In this document: piece by piece, positions 6,700-13,933 of the stretch | How the letters are laid out: each line of letters begins with the position of its first letter | Numbering within the stretch: the stretch's first letter is position 1 | Assembly: GCA_964247295.1 (NCBI GenBank) | Contig: CAXTTV010000133.1 | Location: forward strand, 1-13,933 | DNA: 13,933 nt | DNA from: CAXTTV01 sp964247295 | Lineage (GTDB): Bacteria; Chloroflexota; Ktedonobacteria; Ktedonobacterales; Ktedonobacteraceae | Direction: 5' to 3' | Program-made: the position numbers and the translations under genes | The notes under the pieces: generated by a model | What the model was told of the DNA's origin: nothing | What the model saw: only the letters and a program-made list of their open reading frames with translations | Databases searched by the model: none

Positions 6700-7350
6700 A
6701 TGAACGCATTATTAAATATAGACACTTCGGCCAGTGGGTCGGAGAAACGATGGGGCGTTATGAGAACTCTGGAAGATGAGTCACAGGTTGTTCTAGAGGC
6801 ATGTTTGGGCTCAACAGCAGCATTTGAGACGTTGCTCTCATATTATGAGCCTAAAGTCCGGCGTTTGATTTACGGCATGACTCATGATGTACAATTAACA
6901 CAGGACTTATGTCAGGAGACGTTTATGGCAGCATATCGTGCTATGAAGAGTATGCAAGGGGCAGAGCTGAATTTCGCTCCTTGGGTCTATCGTATCGCGC
7001 TCAATCAGGTACGGAGCGAGTGGCGGAAGCGGAAGCACGTAACGGTTTTGTCTTTTGCGACGGCTCGTGGACATGAGGACGAAGAAAAAAGTGAACCTGG
7101 TGAAGATTACTTTATGAGTGAAGAATCTTTTGAAGAAAATGTATTGCAGCGAGATCTGGTTCAGCAGGCACTCGGTCAACTCTCCGAATCGTCAGTAACC
7201 TGTCTGCTTTTAGATGCTGAAGGTTTCTCTTATCGAGAGATTGCGGAGGCGGTCAAGGACTCTGTGCCTGCAATTCGCAGCCGTCTGTCACGGGCGCGTC
7301 AGACCTTCCGGCAGATTTACCAGAACCTGGAGCAGGAGACTCTGGCATGA
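6700..7350 (+). CDS. ECF-type RNA polymerase sigma factor
   Basis: Sigma-70 family protein of 216 residues with only regions 2 and 4, as in ECF factors. Region 2 (about 41-110) has AFETLLSYYEPKVRRLIYG and LTQDLCQETFMAAYRAM, the core-binding and -10-reading part, then APWVYRIALNQVRSEWRKR. An acidic linker (about 124-148) follows. Region 4 (about 153-208) has LGQLSESSVTCLLLDAEGFSYREIAEAV and the recognition helix IRSRLSRARQTFRQIY. I give the ATG at 6700. The ATG at 6760 (MRTLEDESQ, after GGGG) is a reasonable alternative, because the first 20 residues lie outside the family domain. The stop overlaps the start of the anti-sigma gene (ATGA, 7347-7350), so both are co-translated. Its target promoters are not identifiable here; a self-regulated promoter in 6613-6699 is likely (inference). 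Confidence 0.9.
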   Translation: MNALLNIDTSASGSEKRWGVMRTLEDESQVVLEACLGSTAAFETLLSYYEPKVRRLIYGMTHDVQLTQDLCQETFMAAYRAMKSMQGAELNFAPWVYRIALNQVRSEWRKRKHVTVLSFATARGHEDEEKSEPGEDYFMSEESFEENVLQRDLVQQALGQLSESSVTCLLLDAEGFSYREIAEAVKDSVPAIRSRLSRARQTFRQIYQNLEQETLA

Positions 7351-8921
7351 GGCATCTCCATAGGGAGGCCCGCAAGGAGCCAGAGAAATGCCCCTGGACT
7401 TCTGATTGCCTGGATTTCCTAGATGCTCTCGATCCCAATGCACATTTCTCGCCTCAGCAGTTGAGCCAATTTGTGGTCAATGAGCGTGAGCAACGCAGTT
7501 TGGAGCGCCTGCAATCCCATGTTCAGAACTGTCTTCAGTGCTATAGAGAGATCACGAAAGCGATCCAGATGCGTGATCGGCAGCGGACAGCGCTTCTCGC
7601 CTGGTTGAATGAAGAAGAGCAGATGGTTCCTTCAACAAGCGGGCGTATTATGGACGCGATCCGCAGTGAGTCCATGCCTGAAGCTATTGTACCTTTTCGT
7701 GCGTCAGGGAAAGAAAAAGAGACTTCAGGTTTTAGAATTTCTACACACCATCGCATCAGAACGATAAATGGTGTGATCTCATTAGTGGCCGTGGCAGCTT
7801 TGATCCTTTTTACGATTCGTTTATTCCATTTTGCGCCTTCTCCGCGAAGTAGTCCGATGGGCTCACCGCACAATATGACTCCTGCTAAACCGCATCCTTC
7901 CGCTTTTAACGCTGCTATAATTCCTGCCGACTCCCCCTCAAATGCCATTTCGCAGGGATGGGATGCGAGCGGCTTTGCTTATCAGCCGGATGATTACCAT
8001 ATGCAGGTAAGCAGTTATAACTATCGTACGGGTCATATCTCGGTGATGGCCTATGCATCTTTACCAACCACCGCTAGTTTCTCCACTTTTTCTAGTGATG
8101 GGCAGACATTACTGTCAAAGGATCTGATAGGTGATCAGGTGAAGTTGCAGACAATCGTCAGCAGTGGTCGACATCGGGTATTTTATCAACTTCCGATTGC
8201 CAATTATCTAAACTCCATCTGGATGCCAGATAATAGACATGTCCTGGTAGCCACCAGGGATCAAGGAGTGATTGAGCTTGACTCGCAAGCCGCTACTTCA
8301 CAGAAGCCAGTTGTGATCACCTCTATTACGACAAGCAATGTCCGTTTTTTTAGAGATAACTATGTATATGTAGAGCAACAAGCAGGTTCGATCATAAATT
8401 TTGTCCGTTTGTCGTTAGACAGCGGAGAGGTACAAACTATCGCGCAGGTAAATGGGGCAGTAACATTTTGGATGAGCCCTGGCGGTGGGACCATCTACTA
8501 TATACAACCTGAATCAGGCTCATTATTAGCGGTGAATAGCGATGGTTCTAATCCACGACAACTCCGTATAAATGGTGCGCCGGTGGGTTATGGTGTCAAT
8601 GGAGAGTTATTATTTGTTGAGCATGTAGGATCGAGGTATCAACTGGTGCAACTGGGTGATACTGTAGATCAAGATCAGCTGATTATAGAGGATCTAGCTC
8701 CGGGAGCGGGCTCGCTCTGCCCCTATTTGGCAAAAAAAGAAATCATTTGTGAGCAGAATGTCGCTGTCTCCCCATACGGCCAGAGGGTGATGGTTCAGGC
8801 ATTTTATCCTGATGGGAGTCACAAACTCTTTCTCTTTGTACCTGGAATGCAGAAAAGTAAGGAGTTGCCCCAGATATCATCCTCTCCGGTGCAACTCCTT
8901 GGTTGGAACAAGATACGCTAG
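7347..8921 (+). CDS. Membrane anti-sigma factor with zinc (ZAS) motif and outer beta-propeller-like domain
   Basis: Protein of 524 residues, co-translated with the sigma factor. The N-terminal cytoplasmic part holds the zinc anti-sigma signature H-x3-C-x2-C (H58, C62, C65; SHVQNCLQCYREI), which would bind and hold the sigma factor. A single membrane helix lies at about 139-160 (TINGVISLVAVAALILFTIR), followed by a Pro/Ser-rich spacer (163-200). The rest, about 320 residues, should lie outside the membrane. It shows repeating strand blades such as FSTFSSDGQTLLSKDL, SIWMPDNRHVLVATRD, MSPGGGTIYYIQPESGSLLAVNSDGS and SPYGQRVMVQAFYPDGS, resembling TolB/WD40-like propellers. The natural reading is a sensor that releases the sigma factor on an envelope signal. 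No site-1 protease gene lies nearby. The ZAS and membrane calls are firm; the propeller is inferred from repeat pattern. Confidence 0.85.
   Translation: MRHLHREARKEPEKCPWTSDCLDFLDALDPNAHFSPQQLSQFVVNEREQRSLERLQSHVQNCLQCYREITKAIQMRDRQRTALLAWLNEEEQMVPSTSGRIMDAIRSESMPEAIVPFRASGKEKETSGFRISTHHRIRTINGVISLVAVAALILFTIRLFHFAPSPRSSPMGSPHNMTPAKPHPSAFNAAIIPADSPSNAISQGWDASGFAYQPDDYHMQVSSYNYRTGHISVMAYASLPTTASFSTFSSDGQTLLSKDLIGDQVKLQTIVSSGRHRVFYQLPIANYLNSIWMPDNRHVLVATRDQGVIELDSQAATSQKPVVITSITTSNVRFFRDNYVYVEQQAGSIINFVRLSLDSGEVQTIAQVNGAVTFWMSPGGGTIYYIQPESGSLLAVNSDGSNPRQLRINGAPVGYGVNGELLFVEHVGSRYQLVQLGDTVDQDQLIIEDLAPGAGSLCPYLAKKEIICEQNVAVSPYGQRVMVQAFYPDGSHKLFLFVPGMQKSKELPQISSSPVQLLGWNKIR
8859..8900. repeat. 10-bp inverted repeat in the 3' end of the anti-sigma gene
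   Basis: AAGGAGTTGC (8859-8868) and GCAACTCCTT (8891-8900) are perfect reverse complements around 22 bases. On the minus strand the hairpin is followed by ACTTTTCTGC, so it might end the converging transcript. The T run is short, so this is weak. Confidence 0.35.
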
Positions 8922-8935
8922 ATCATCACAATTTA

Positions 8936-9082
8936 CTATTGTTTGACTATTGCGATCGTGCATTCATCTTCTGTATAGCCATCATCCATAGGTAGCGTGA
9001 GCGTGCTTAGACATGGATGATTTTTAAGGCGTGTCTGTGCCTGCCGTTGCAAGATTGTTGGGTCGGAGGTATTCTCGCCCAT
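8936..9082 (-). CDS. Possible 48-residue ORF overlapping the end of the BTAD regulator gene
   Basis: A short open frame, MGENTSDPTILQRQAQTR then LKNHPCLSTLTLPMDDGYTE and DECTIAIVKQ, not recognised as any family. It has a good ribosome site (GAGGAG at 9097-9092, 9 bases before the ATG at 9082). It overlaps the regulator stop (9024) in another frame, so it could be translationally coupled. It ends 14 bases from the stop of the converging anti-sigma gene, leaving almost no unused DNA, which fits a real gene. Alternatively it is the displaced C-terminus of the regulator: one A fewer in the A9 run at 9102-9110 would fuse the frames through SKKNREESYHMGEN. Both readings are open. Confidence 0.4.
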   Translation of the reverse strand: MGENTSDPTILQRQAQTRLKNHPCLSTLTLPMDDGYTEDECTIAIVKQ

Positions 9083-12000
9083 ATGGTAGCTCTCCTCGCG
9101 ATTTTTTTTTAGAAGCTTTATCGAGAGGAGTGACCAGATCACTTGCTCCCGAATGATGTTCCAGGCGGGCCAGCAAGCGTTTAGTCTCAGTCTCATCGAT
9201 CAAAGCATGACATTCGCTAAAGATTGTCAGGGCCTCCTTGAGATATTGAATAGCTCTGGGAACCAGACTTTCGCCCTCCTGTTTCCGGTCGAGTAAGGTC
9301 TCCGCATAAGCCTTCAAGGTGCGAGCGTAATCCAGACGCATACCATACGTCCGAAATAGCTCGCTGGTGTGCTCAAAAAGCTCCTCCGACCGTGTGTAGT
9401 GGCCTTGGAAAGCATAGATTGTTCCCAGCAGGCGTTGTGTGCGGGCAATCGTGCTTGTAATCTCGTGTTGGCGAGCCTCCTCCAGCGTCTGCTCAGCCAG
9501 ATACTGACTCTCCTCGATCTCTCCAGAAAGGAAGAGCACGCGTGCCAGGCTATACTTTGTTTCAACCACAGTCTCCAGTTCCACGCCCTCCAATGCCAGT
9601 GCACGCCTGAGGTTCGCATGCGCTTTTAAGAGCAGGCGACGGCTAAGTGGTTGAGACATCAGTTGCTGTTGTCTGGTCTGCCCGTCCTTTCGTTTGAGCA
9701 TGTCTACAAGCAACATCGCCTGTAGGACGCGGAAATCCCCAAGAGCGGTCAGCGTCAGGCAAATCACGCTGTTTTGAAGGCCGCGACTCAAAAGGAAAGC
9801 TTGCCGTAAATGTGTACCGGCCTGGATTACCTCGCCCAGATCCTGAAGAGTAATAGCCAGAGACACATTGCTCCAGGCCACATGTTCGCGCTCATTTACC
9901 TGTTCACCAAAGGCCAGGCTTTGAACAAACAGGCTTTCGGCTTCGTGCAGATCGCCAGTGCGAGCGGCCACCTGCCCTCGATTGCCCATAATAAAGGCTT
10001 TATTTGGGAGATCACCGGTTCGCTCGGCCAGCTCAAAAGAGCGTTGCAGATACATACGAGCCAGATTATGCTCAGATCGTAGAGCATAGACCGTACCTAT
10101 ATTGCCACAAACTCGCGTCACAGCCACTACCAGATCGTGCTGCTCAAAGGTTTTAAGCGCCGTCTCCAGATGTTGAAGGGCCTCTGGTAGGCGGCCCTCA
10201 CTGGCGGCAATGACCCCGATTAATTCATGGGCGTGACCGATCTCCAAAGGATTACCAGTGGCGGTCCGGGCGGTGAGCGTCTGAAGCTCCTCCTGGCGAC
10301 GGCCTTGCTGTTCTAGATTGGGATGTGTTCGTTGCAGCATCTCTAGAGCCTCATTTGCACAGCGGCGGGCCTCCTCAAAATTCCCCTCAATACAGCTCAT
10401 CACTCCATTTTGAAGCTGGAGACCTGCCCAGGCCGTTCCTTCCTGGATACCAGCTTCAAGCAGCACTTCCTTCGCTTTTTGAAAACATTCATGTCCCTGT
10501 CCAAACTCACCTTTACTAACCCAGGTGCGACCAATCTCGCGCCAGATCAGCGCCTGGATCTGAGCCTCTTGCTGGCGCTCTTCCACCGAGGGGAACTGAC
10601 CAGGACGACTGCGTAGTTCCAGAGTCCGAGTATAAAGCTGACGGGCCTCATCGTAGCTGCCCTGTATCTGACAAACCTCAGCCAATCTTTCCAGCAATCG
10701 TGCCAGATGGAGAGAGTCTGGTTGCTGTTTCAACCAGAGGAGCGTTGTTGACTCGTTCTCATTAGAGAAGCTCTCCCCAACCGTAATCTGGATTGCTTGA
10801 AGATAGTAGTGATGGGCCTCGGAGTAGGCTGACATTGAGTAGGCCCGGTTACCTGCGAGTTCGGCATAGTGCGCGATCTGTGTTGGACTACTACCGCCTT
10901 TGCTAAGGTGGTGGGTAATGCTGGCTGCAACTTCTCCCTCACTCCCTTGATAAAGTTGGAGCAACGCTTGAGCCGCCCGGCGGTGGAGCTGGGCTCGCCG
11001 GGCGGCTGAAATCCTTTCGTACAGATGACTGACAATCAGTGGATGCCAGAAATCGTAGGAGATGCGCAGTCCTGAGCCGCGCTCACAAACCAATCCAGCT
11101 CTGAGAGCCTCCTCTAACAGGTCGAGAATTTCATCCTCATGATTGTTATGTCCCTGGTCTGTCATAAAGAGCAGATGCTCTAGCTCGAACGATCCCCCAA
11201 GTACCGCTGCCTTGCTCAGTAACGCTTGACAGGCGGCGCTCAGTTTGCTGAGGCGGCGCTCAAGGACGGCTGTGATCGTACTGGGAAGCTGCTGTACCTC
11301 TTGCTCTTTACCACCAGCCTGGGGGGCGCTACTAGAGTAACGAGCCAGCTCCTCCGCGAAGAAAGGATTGCCGCCGGCCTGAGATTGAATGCGCTGAACA
11401 ATATTTTGTGGCAGATGAGTGAACATCGAACCAATCTCCGAGCGGCTCAGTGGCTCGATTGGCAGTGTGACAATAGCCTGTTCACGTTGTAAATCATTCA
11501 TTAATGTTTGTAGCGTCTGCTCCGGTTTTATCTCCAGATTGCGGCAGGTGCCGATCAGCAGGACCTGTTGTTTTTGAAGGTGACGGGCCAGATAAGCCAG
11601 CAGTTCCAGGCTACTATCATCGGTCCAATGAAGATCATCCAGGACCAGTAGGAGAGGCGCTTTTTGGCAACAGATCATAAATAGTTCTAGCGTGGCCTCC
11701 CATAGGTGCAAACGTTCCTGTTCAGGAGGTAAGAAGAGCAAGCTTTTGCTGCTCAAAGGGAAAAACTCTCGCAGATCTGGTAAGAGCAGGCTGAGACGCT
11801 CAATCCGCGTCTGGGAGAGTTCCTGGTCGCCAACATCAGATAGATCGGTGTGAATAAATTGGTTCAAAGGAAAATCATTGAGAAGCGTTCTCAGGATCTC
11901 GATCCAGGGACGATATGGGATCGTCGCCTCCTGTTCATAAGCCCGGCTCCAGACAACCGTCCATCCCGAGTTAACAGCCTCATTGCTGAACTCCTCAGCC

Positions 12001-13298
12001 AGACGTGTTTTGCCAATGCCTGCCTCGCCCATCAACAACAAAAAGTGGGGGGAGTGCCTTGGATGCGCCTTACTGGTCGACAACAGAGGATTGTTACTTT
12101 GTTCGGTTGTCTGCATCAGTTGACGAATCGTCTCCATCTCCTGCTCACGTCCGATAAAAGGACTCTGGTTATCGCGATCGGGCTGGAAGGTCGGACGGGC
12201 CCCAGCCCCTATTGGCATTGGGGAAGGGCCGGTAGCTGTAGACGGGGTGGATGGTTTGGACGGAGGTGGAACGGGATAATTGCCAGAGACGCGTAGATGG
12301 CCTTGTCGTAGAGCCTCATAAAGCTCACGAGTCTCTGGTAGAGGCTCGCTGTCATAATCTCGTTGAAGCATCGTCTCCAGGCGATGATATACGCGAAGCG
12401 CCTCACCACGTCGATCAAGTTGTGTCAACAGGAGCATCAGATGGCGAACCGCCGTCTCATGGGTAGGGTCGGTAGAGAGTAGACGATCCAGTGGTTCAAT
12501 GGCACTGGCAAGCGCATTGCGACTGGCGCGCAGCTCAGCCAGATTAAGCAAGAGGCCCATCCAGCGACGACGGAGCGCATCTCGTCGTGGGCCGGCCCAT
12601 TCCGCATAAAGTTCCTCGGGTAAATAATCGCCGTGATAAAGCTCTGAAGCTTCATCGAGCAACTTCTCTGTACCTTGCTTATCGGCACTATTGGCCTGAG
12701 TCAACAGACGCTCGAACTCCTCCGCATCAACCCAGATCTGTTGTCTATCGGCCAGTCGGAGGACATCGCGTTCCAAAAGGAGCATACGAGAGTTCGCCGG
12801 TCGGGCGATCTCCGGTTCCAAAATTTGTCGTAGTTCGTGGACTGCTCCATTTAAGCGGTTGGCAGCCGTTTCAATATCGAGATCGGGCCAGAGCGCTTCC
12901 ATTACCTGTTCTCGGCCCAATTGCCGACCGGGACTACTAAGTAGACAGCCGAGCAGAGCACGAGCGCGCCTGCGCTGCCAGGTGCGATTGGTAACCGCTC
13001 GCCAATCGCCATTGGTGAGTCGTTCAATCCGAAATTGCCCAAGCAAATAAATACGTAGGATAGGTTGATTGGAAGTTATCGCGGCATCAAATGGCGTTGA
13101 GCGTTCTTCATCACCTGTTTTACGAGTTTTTTCCACATCATCTGGGAGACGTACACCAATATATTTGCTGATAGTTCGCCCATTCTCACTCCAGTAGGCA
13201 TACCAGTAGGGCCCGTGCCCCTCTCCTTCCCGGCATTTACGACAACGTTCTTTTCCACAACGTGTGTATTGCTGACGATAGGTGACTTTATTATTCAT
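9024..13298 (-). CDS. Large SARP/BTAD-type STAND regulator: Cys motif, winged helix, BTAD, ATPase, TPR array
   Basis: Cytoplasmic signal-integrating regulator of 1424 residues. Order: a Cys motif C-x4-C-x2-C (C14, C19, C22) with GPYWYAYWSENGRTISKYIG (29-48), a small possible metal-binding domain (DUF6788-like); a winged-helix DNA-binding domain (about 80-163, LRIYLLGQFRIERL to NRLNGAVHELRQIL); a bacterial transcriptional activation domain (about 185-333); a Pro/Ser linker; an AAA/STAND ATPase from FIGREQEM (381), with Walker A GEAGIGKT (424-431) and Walker B LLLVLDDLHW (549-558); then TPR repeats over most of the C-terminal half. There is no LuxR HTH at the end. The start is ATG 13298, because GAGGAG lies just upstream; a GTG at 13373 would lie only about 5 bases from the -10 box. 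The A9 run near the 3' end may shift its last 28 residues. Such ATPases act as switches that oligomerise on ligand binding; the ligand is unknown. Confidence 0.88.
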   Translation of the reverse strand: MNNKVTYRQQYTRCGKERCRKCREGEGHGPYWYAYWSENGRTISKYIGVRLPDDVEKTRKTGDEERSTPFDAAITSNQPILRIYLLGQFRIERLTNGDWRAVTNRTWQRRRARALLGCLLSSPGRQLGREQVMEALWPDLDIETAANRLNGAVHELRQILEPEIARPANSRMLLLERDVLRLADRQQIWVDAEEFERLLTQANSADKQGTEKLLDEASELYHGDYLPEELYAEWAGPRRDALRRRWMGLLLNLAELRASRNALASAIEPLDRLLSTDPTHETAVRHLMLLLTQLDRRGEALRVYHRLETMLQRDYDSEPLPETRELYEALRQGHLRVSGNYPVPPPSKPSTPSTATGPSPMPIGAGARPTFQPDRDNQSPFIGREQEMETIRQLMQTTEQSNNPLLSTSKAHPRHSPHFLLLMGEAGIGKTRLAEEFSNEAVNSGWTVVWSRAYEQEATIPYRPWIEILRTLLNDFPLNQFIHTDLSDVGDQELSQTRIERLSLLLPDLREFFPLSSKSLLFLPPEQERLHLWEATLELFMICCQKAPLLLVLDDLHWTDDSSLELLAYLARHLQKQQVLLIGTCRNLEIKPEQTLQTLMNDLQREQAIVTLPIEPLSRSEIGSMFTHLPQNIVQRIQSQAGGNPFFAEELARYSSSAPQAGGKEQEVQQLPSTITAVLERRLSKLSAACQALLSKAAVLGGSFELEHLLFMTDQGHNNHEDEILDLLEEALRAGLVCERGSGLRISYDFWHPLIVSHLYERISAARRAQLHRRAAQALLQLYQGSEGEVAASITHHLSKGGSSPTQIAHYAELAGNRAYSMSAYSEAHHYYLQAIQITVGESFSNENESTTLLWLKQQPDSLHLARLLERLAEVCQIQGSYDEARQLYTRTLELRSRPGQFPSVEERQQEAQIQALIWREIGRTWVSKGEFGQGHECFQKAKEVLLEAGIQEGTAWAGLQLQNGVMSCIEGNFEEARRCANEALEMLQRTHPNLEQQGRRQEELQTLTARTATGNPLEIGHAHELIGVIAASEGRLPEALQHLETALKTFEQHDLVVAVTRVCGNIGTVYALRSEHNLARMYLQRSFELAERTGDLPNKAFIMGNRGQVAARTGDLHEAESLFVQSLAFGEQVNEREHVAWSNVSLAITLQDLGEVIQAGTHLRQAFLLSRGLQNSVICLTLTALGDFRVLQAMLLVDMLKRKDGQTRQQQLMSQPLSRRLLLKAHANLRRALALEGVELETVVETKYSLARVLFLSGEIEESQYLAEQTLEEARQHEITSTIARTQRLLGTIYAFQGHYTRSEELFEHTSELFRTYGMRLDYARTLKAYAETLLDRKQEGESLVPRAIQYLKEALTIFSECHALIDETETKRLLARLEHHSGASDLVTPLDKASKKKSRGELPYGREYLRPNNLATAGTDTP
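9102..9110 (-). repeat. A9 homopolymer near the 3' end of the regulator gene
   Basis: Nine T on the plus strand (nine A in the mRNA) encode three Lys codons shortly before the stop. Loss of one A switches into the frame of the 48-residue ORF. A possible slippage or contingency site, or a sequencing trap. Confidence 0.6.
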
Positions 13299-13358
13299 CG
13301 CTCTCTCCTCTTCTCCCTCGGGGAAGGTGATCGAGGGGAATATGATGAGTTTCTTATA

Positions 13359-13370
13359 TCTTATATAAGA
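13359..13370. promoter_or_regulatory. 12-bp palindrome in the regulator leader
   Basis: TCTTATATAAGA is a perfect 12-bp palindrome, lying 8 bases downstream of the -10 box of the BTAD regulator and overlapped by a second TCTTATA copy at 13352-13358. This position suits an operator, perhaps for autoregulation. AT-rich palindromes can occur by chance. Confidence 0.35.
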
Positions 13371-13377
13371 CACATTA

Positions 13378-13417
13378 ATTATACCCTAAATTAGGTCTAC
13401 CGCACAATTGCTTGTGC
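13378..13417 (-). promoter_or_regulatory. Promoter and inverted repeat of the BTAD regulator gene
   Basis: TATAAT on the minus strand (13383-13378) with TTGTGC 18 bases upstream as a weak -35. The -35 lies in a perfect inverted repeat GCACAA-TTGC-TTGTGC (13402-13417), a plausible operator. The leader would be about 70 bases to the ATG at 13298. Confidence 0.45.
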
Positions 13418-13933
13418 AAATATTACCCTCTCTAGTTGCGTAAGAAGAATATATTGCTTCCTATCCCATGTAGCTGCTCTTCAATCTACCTATCAAGAGC
13501 AAAATCTGCTTGAAAGCCTTCTTACCTATCAATAATATATTAGTATTTAGAATGATATGATGCATCCTCTGATTAAGGGAGCAGAGTATTTAAGCAAAAA
13601 TCCGGGAAGAGCTCTAATTGCTTTTCGTTTTTTACTAGAAAAGCCTGAATGAGGTTAGAAAAAATCGACGATCCTACTTCACAGAAAATCTAAAACGGTT
13701 TACGGCTTTTCAATAACACGGTGTCAAAGGGAAAGTTTTTCACATCTTATCTTTCTTTTTTGAGTCCCTGAACGGGTCACAAATCATTGAGATGCGTGGC
13801 CATGACAATAGAATGCACATCAGTGATCTGCTCTACCGGAAACACACAAGGGCAAAAGCCTGGATTTCCGATTTTGCATGCCATGCATATAGGTAAGGTT
13901 AAATTGATGTACTCTAATTATACATTATAATTC
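13418..13933. other. AT-rich intergenic region with no clear gene
   Basis: No convincing gene of normal length on either strand. GCTTTTC (13620-13626) and GAAAAGC (13638-13644) form a 7-bp hairpin. A 35-codon minus-strand frame at 13777-13884 (MACKIGNPGFCPCVFPVEQI, then TDVHSIVMATHLNDL) has three cysteines but no clear ribosome site. It may be a gene relic or chance. A TATAAT on the minus strand lies near the right edge (13931-13926). The sequence ends before the next gene can be seen. Confidence 0.4.

Noticed and set aside
9369..13050. Plus-strand open frames opposite the BTAD regulator
   Set aside because: Antisense shadows of a GC-richer coding gene; no motifs or ribosome sites.
13299..13373. 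Longer N-terminus of the BTAD regulator from GTG 13373
   Set aside because: The GTG lies about 5 bases from the -10 box; ATG 13298 has a GAGGAG site and fits the start of the Cys-motif domain.
1..13933. CRISPR array, insertion sequence, tRNA or rRNA
   Set aside because: No regularly spaced repeats, transposase motifs, cloverleaf or rRNA-like segments were seen on reading both strands.

Overview
The window looks like chromosomal DNA of a large-genome, multicellular-type bacterium, most likely Chloroflexota of the Ktedonobacteria type. This is an inference from gene content: a very large BTAD/STAND/TPR regulator with a Cys-rich N-terminal motif, an ECF sigma factor paired with a zinc-type anti-sigma carrying an outer beta-propeller-like domain, a GAF-histidine kinase relic, and many single-gene units each closed by its own hairpin terminator. 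No mobile element, CRISPR array, tRNA or rRNA was seen.

Left part (1-3800). A minus-strand arginyl-tRNA synthetase gene (argS) runs off the left edge. It is interrupted by an in-frame TGA at 109-111, although clear ArgRS sequence continues in the same frame beyond it. Divergent from it is a HicA/HicB toxin-antitoxin pair with a 4-nt overlap. A strong hairpin separates this pair from a convergent AceTr/SatP-type acetate transporter gene. Next is a broken GAF-histidine kinase whose conserved blocks are scattered over several frames.

Middle part (3800-6700). There is a secreted protein of unknown function whose signal peptide is split by an apparent frameshift at an A6 run, followed by a terminator. 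A 50-residue one-helix membrane protein follows, with a second strong terminator. A two-gene operon comes next: a NrtR-like protein (degenerate Nudix domain plus winged helix) and a PduO-type cob(I)alamin adenosyltransferase, closed by a 17-bp hairpin terminator. The pairing suggests local control of adenosylcobalamin supply, but this is not shown.

Right part (6700-13933). An ECF sigma factor gene overlaps the gene of its membrane anti-sigma factor by ATGA, forming a trans-envelope signalling module. Facing it on the minus strand is a 1424-residue regulator (Cys motif, winged helix, BTAD, STAND ATPase, TPR array). Its 3' end carries an A9 run and overlaps a possible 48-residue ORF with its own ribosome binding site. 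Upstream of the regulator lie a promoter and two palindromes. The last 500 bases are AT-rich and almost empty.

Several lesions sit in this one window: the argS stop, the kinase frameshifts and the A6 frameshift. They are either real decay or variation, or sequencing errors; read-level evidence would decide.
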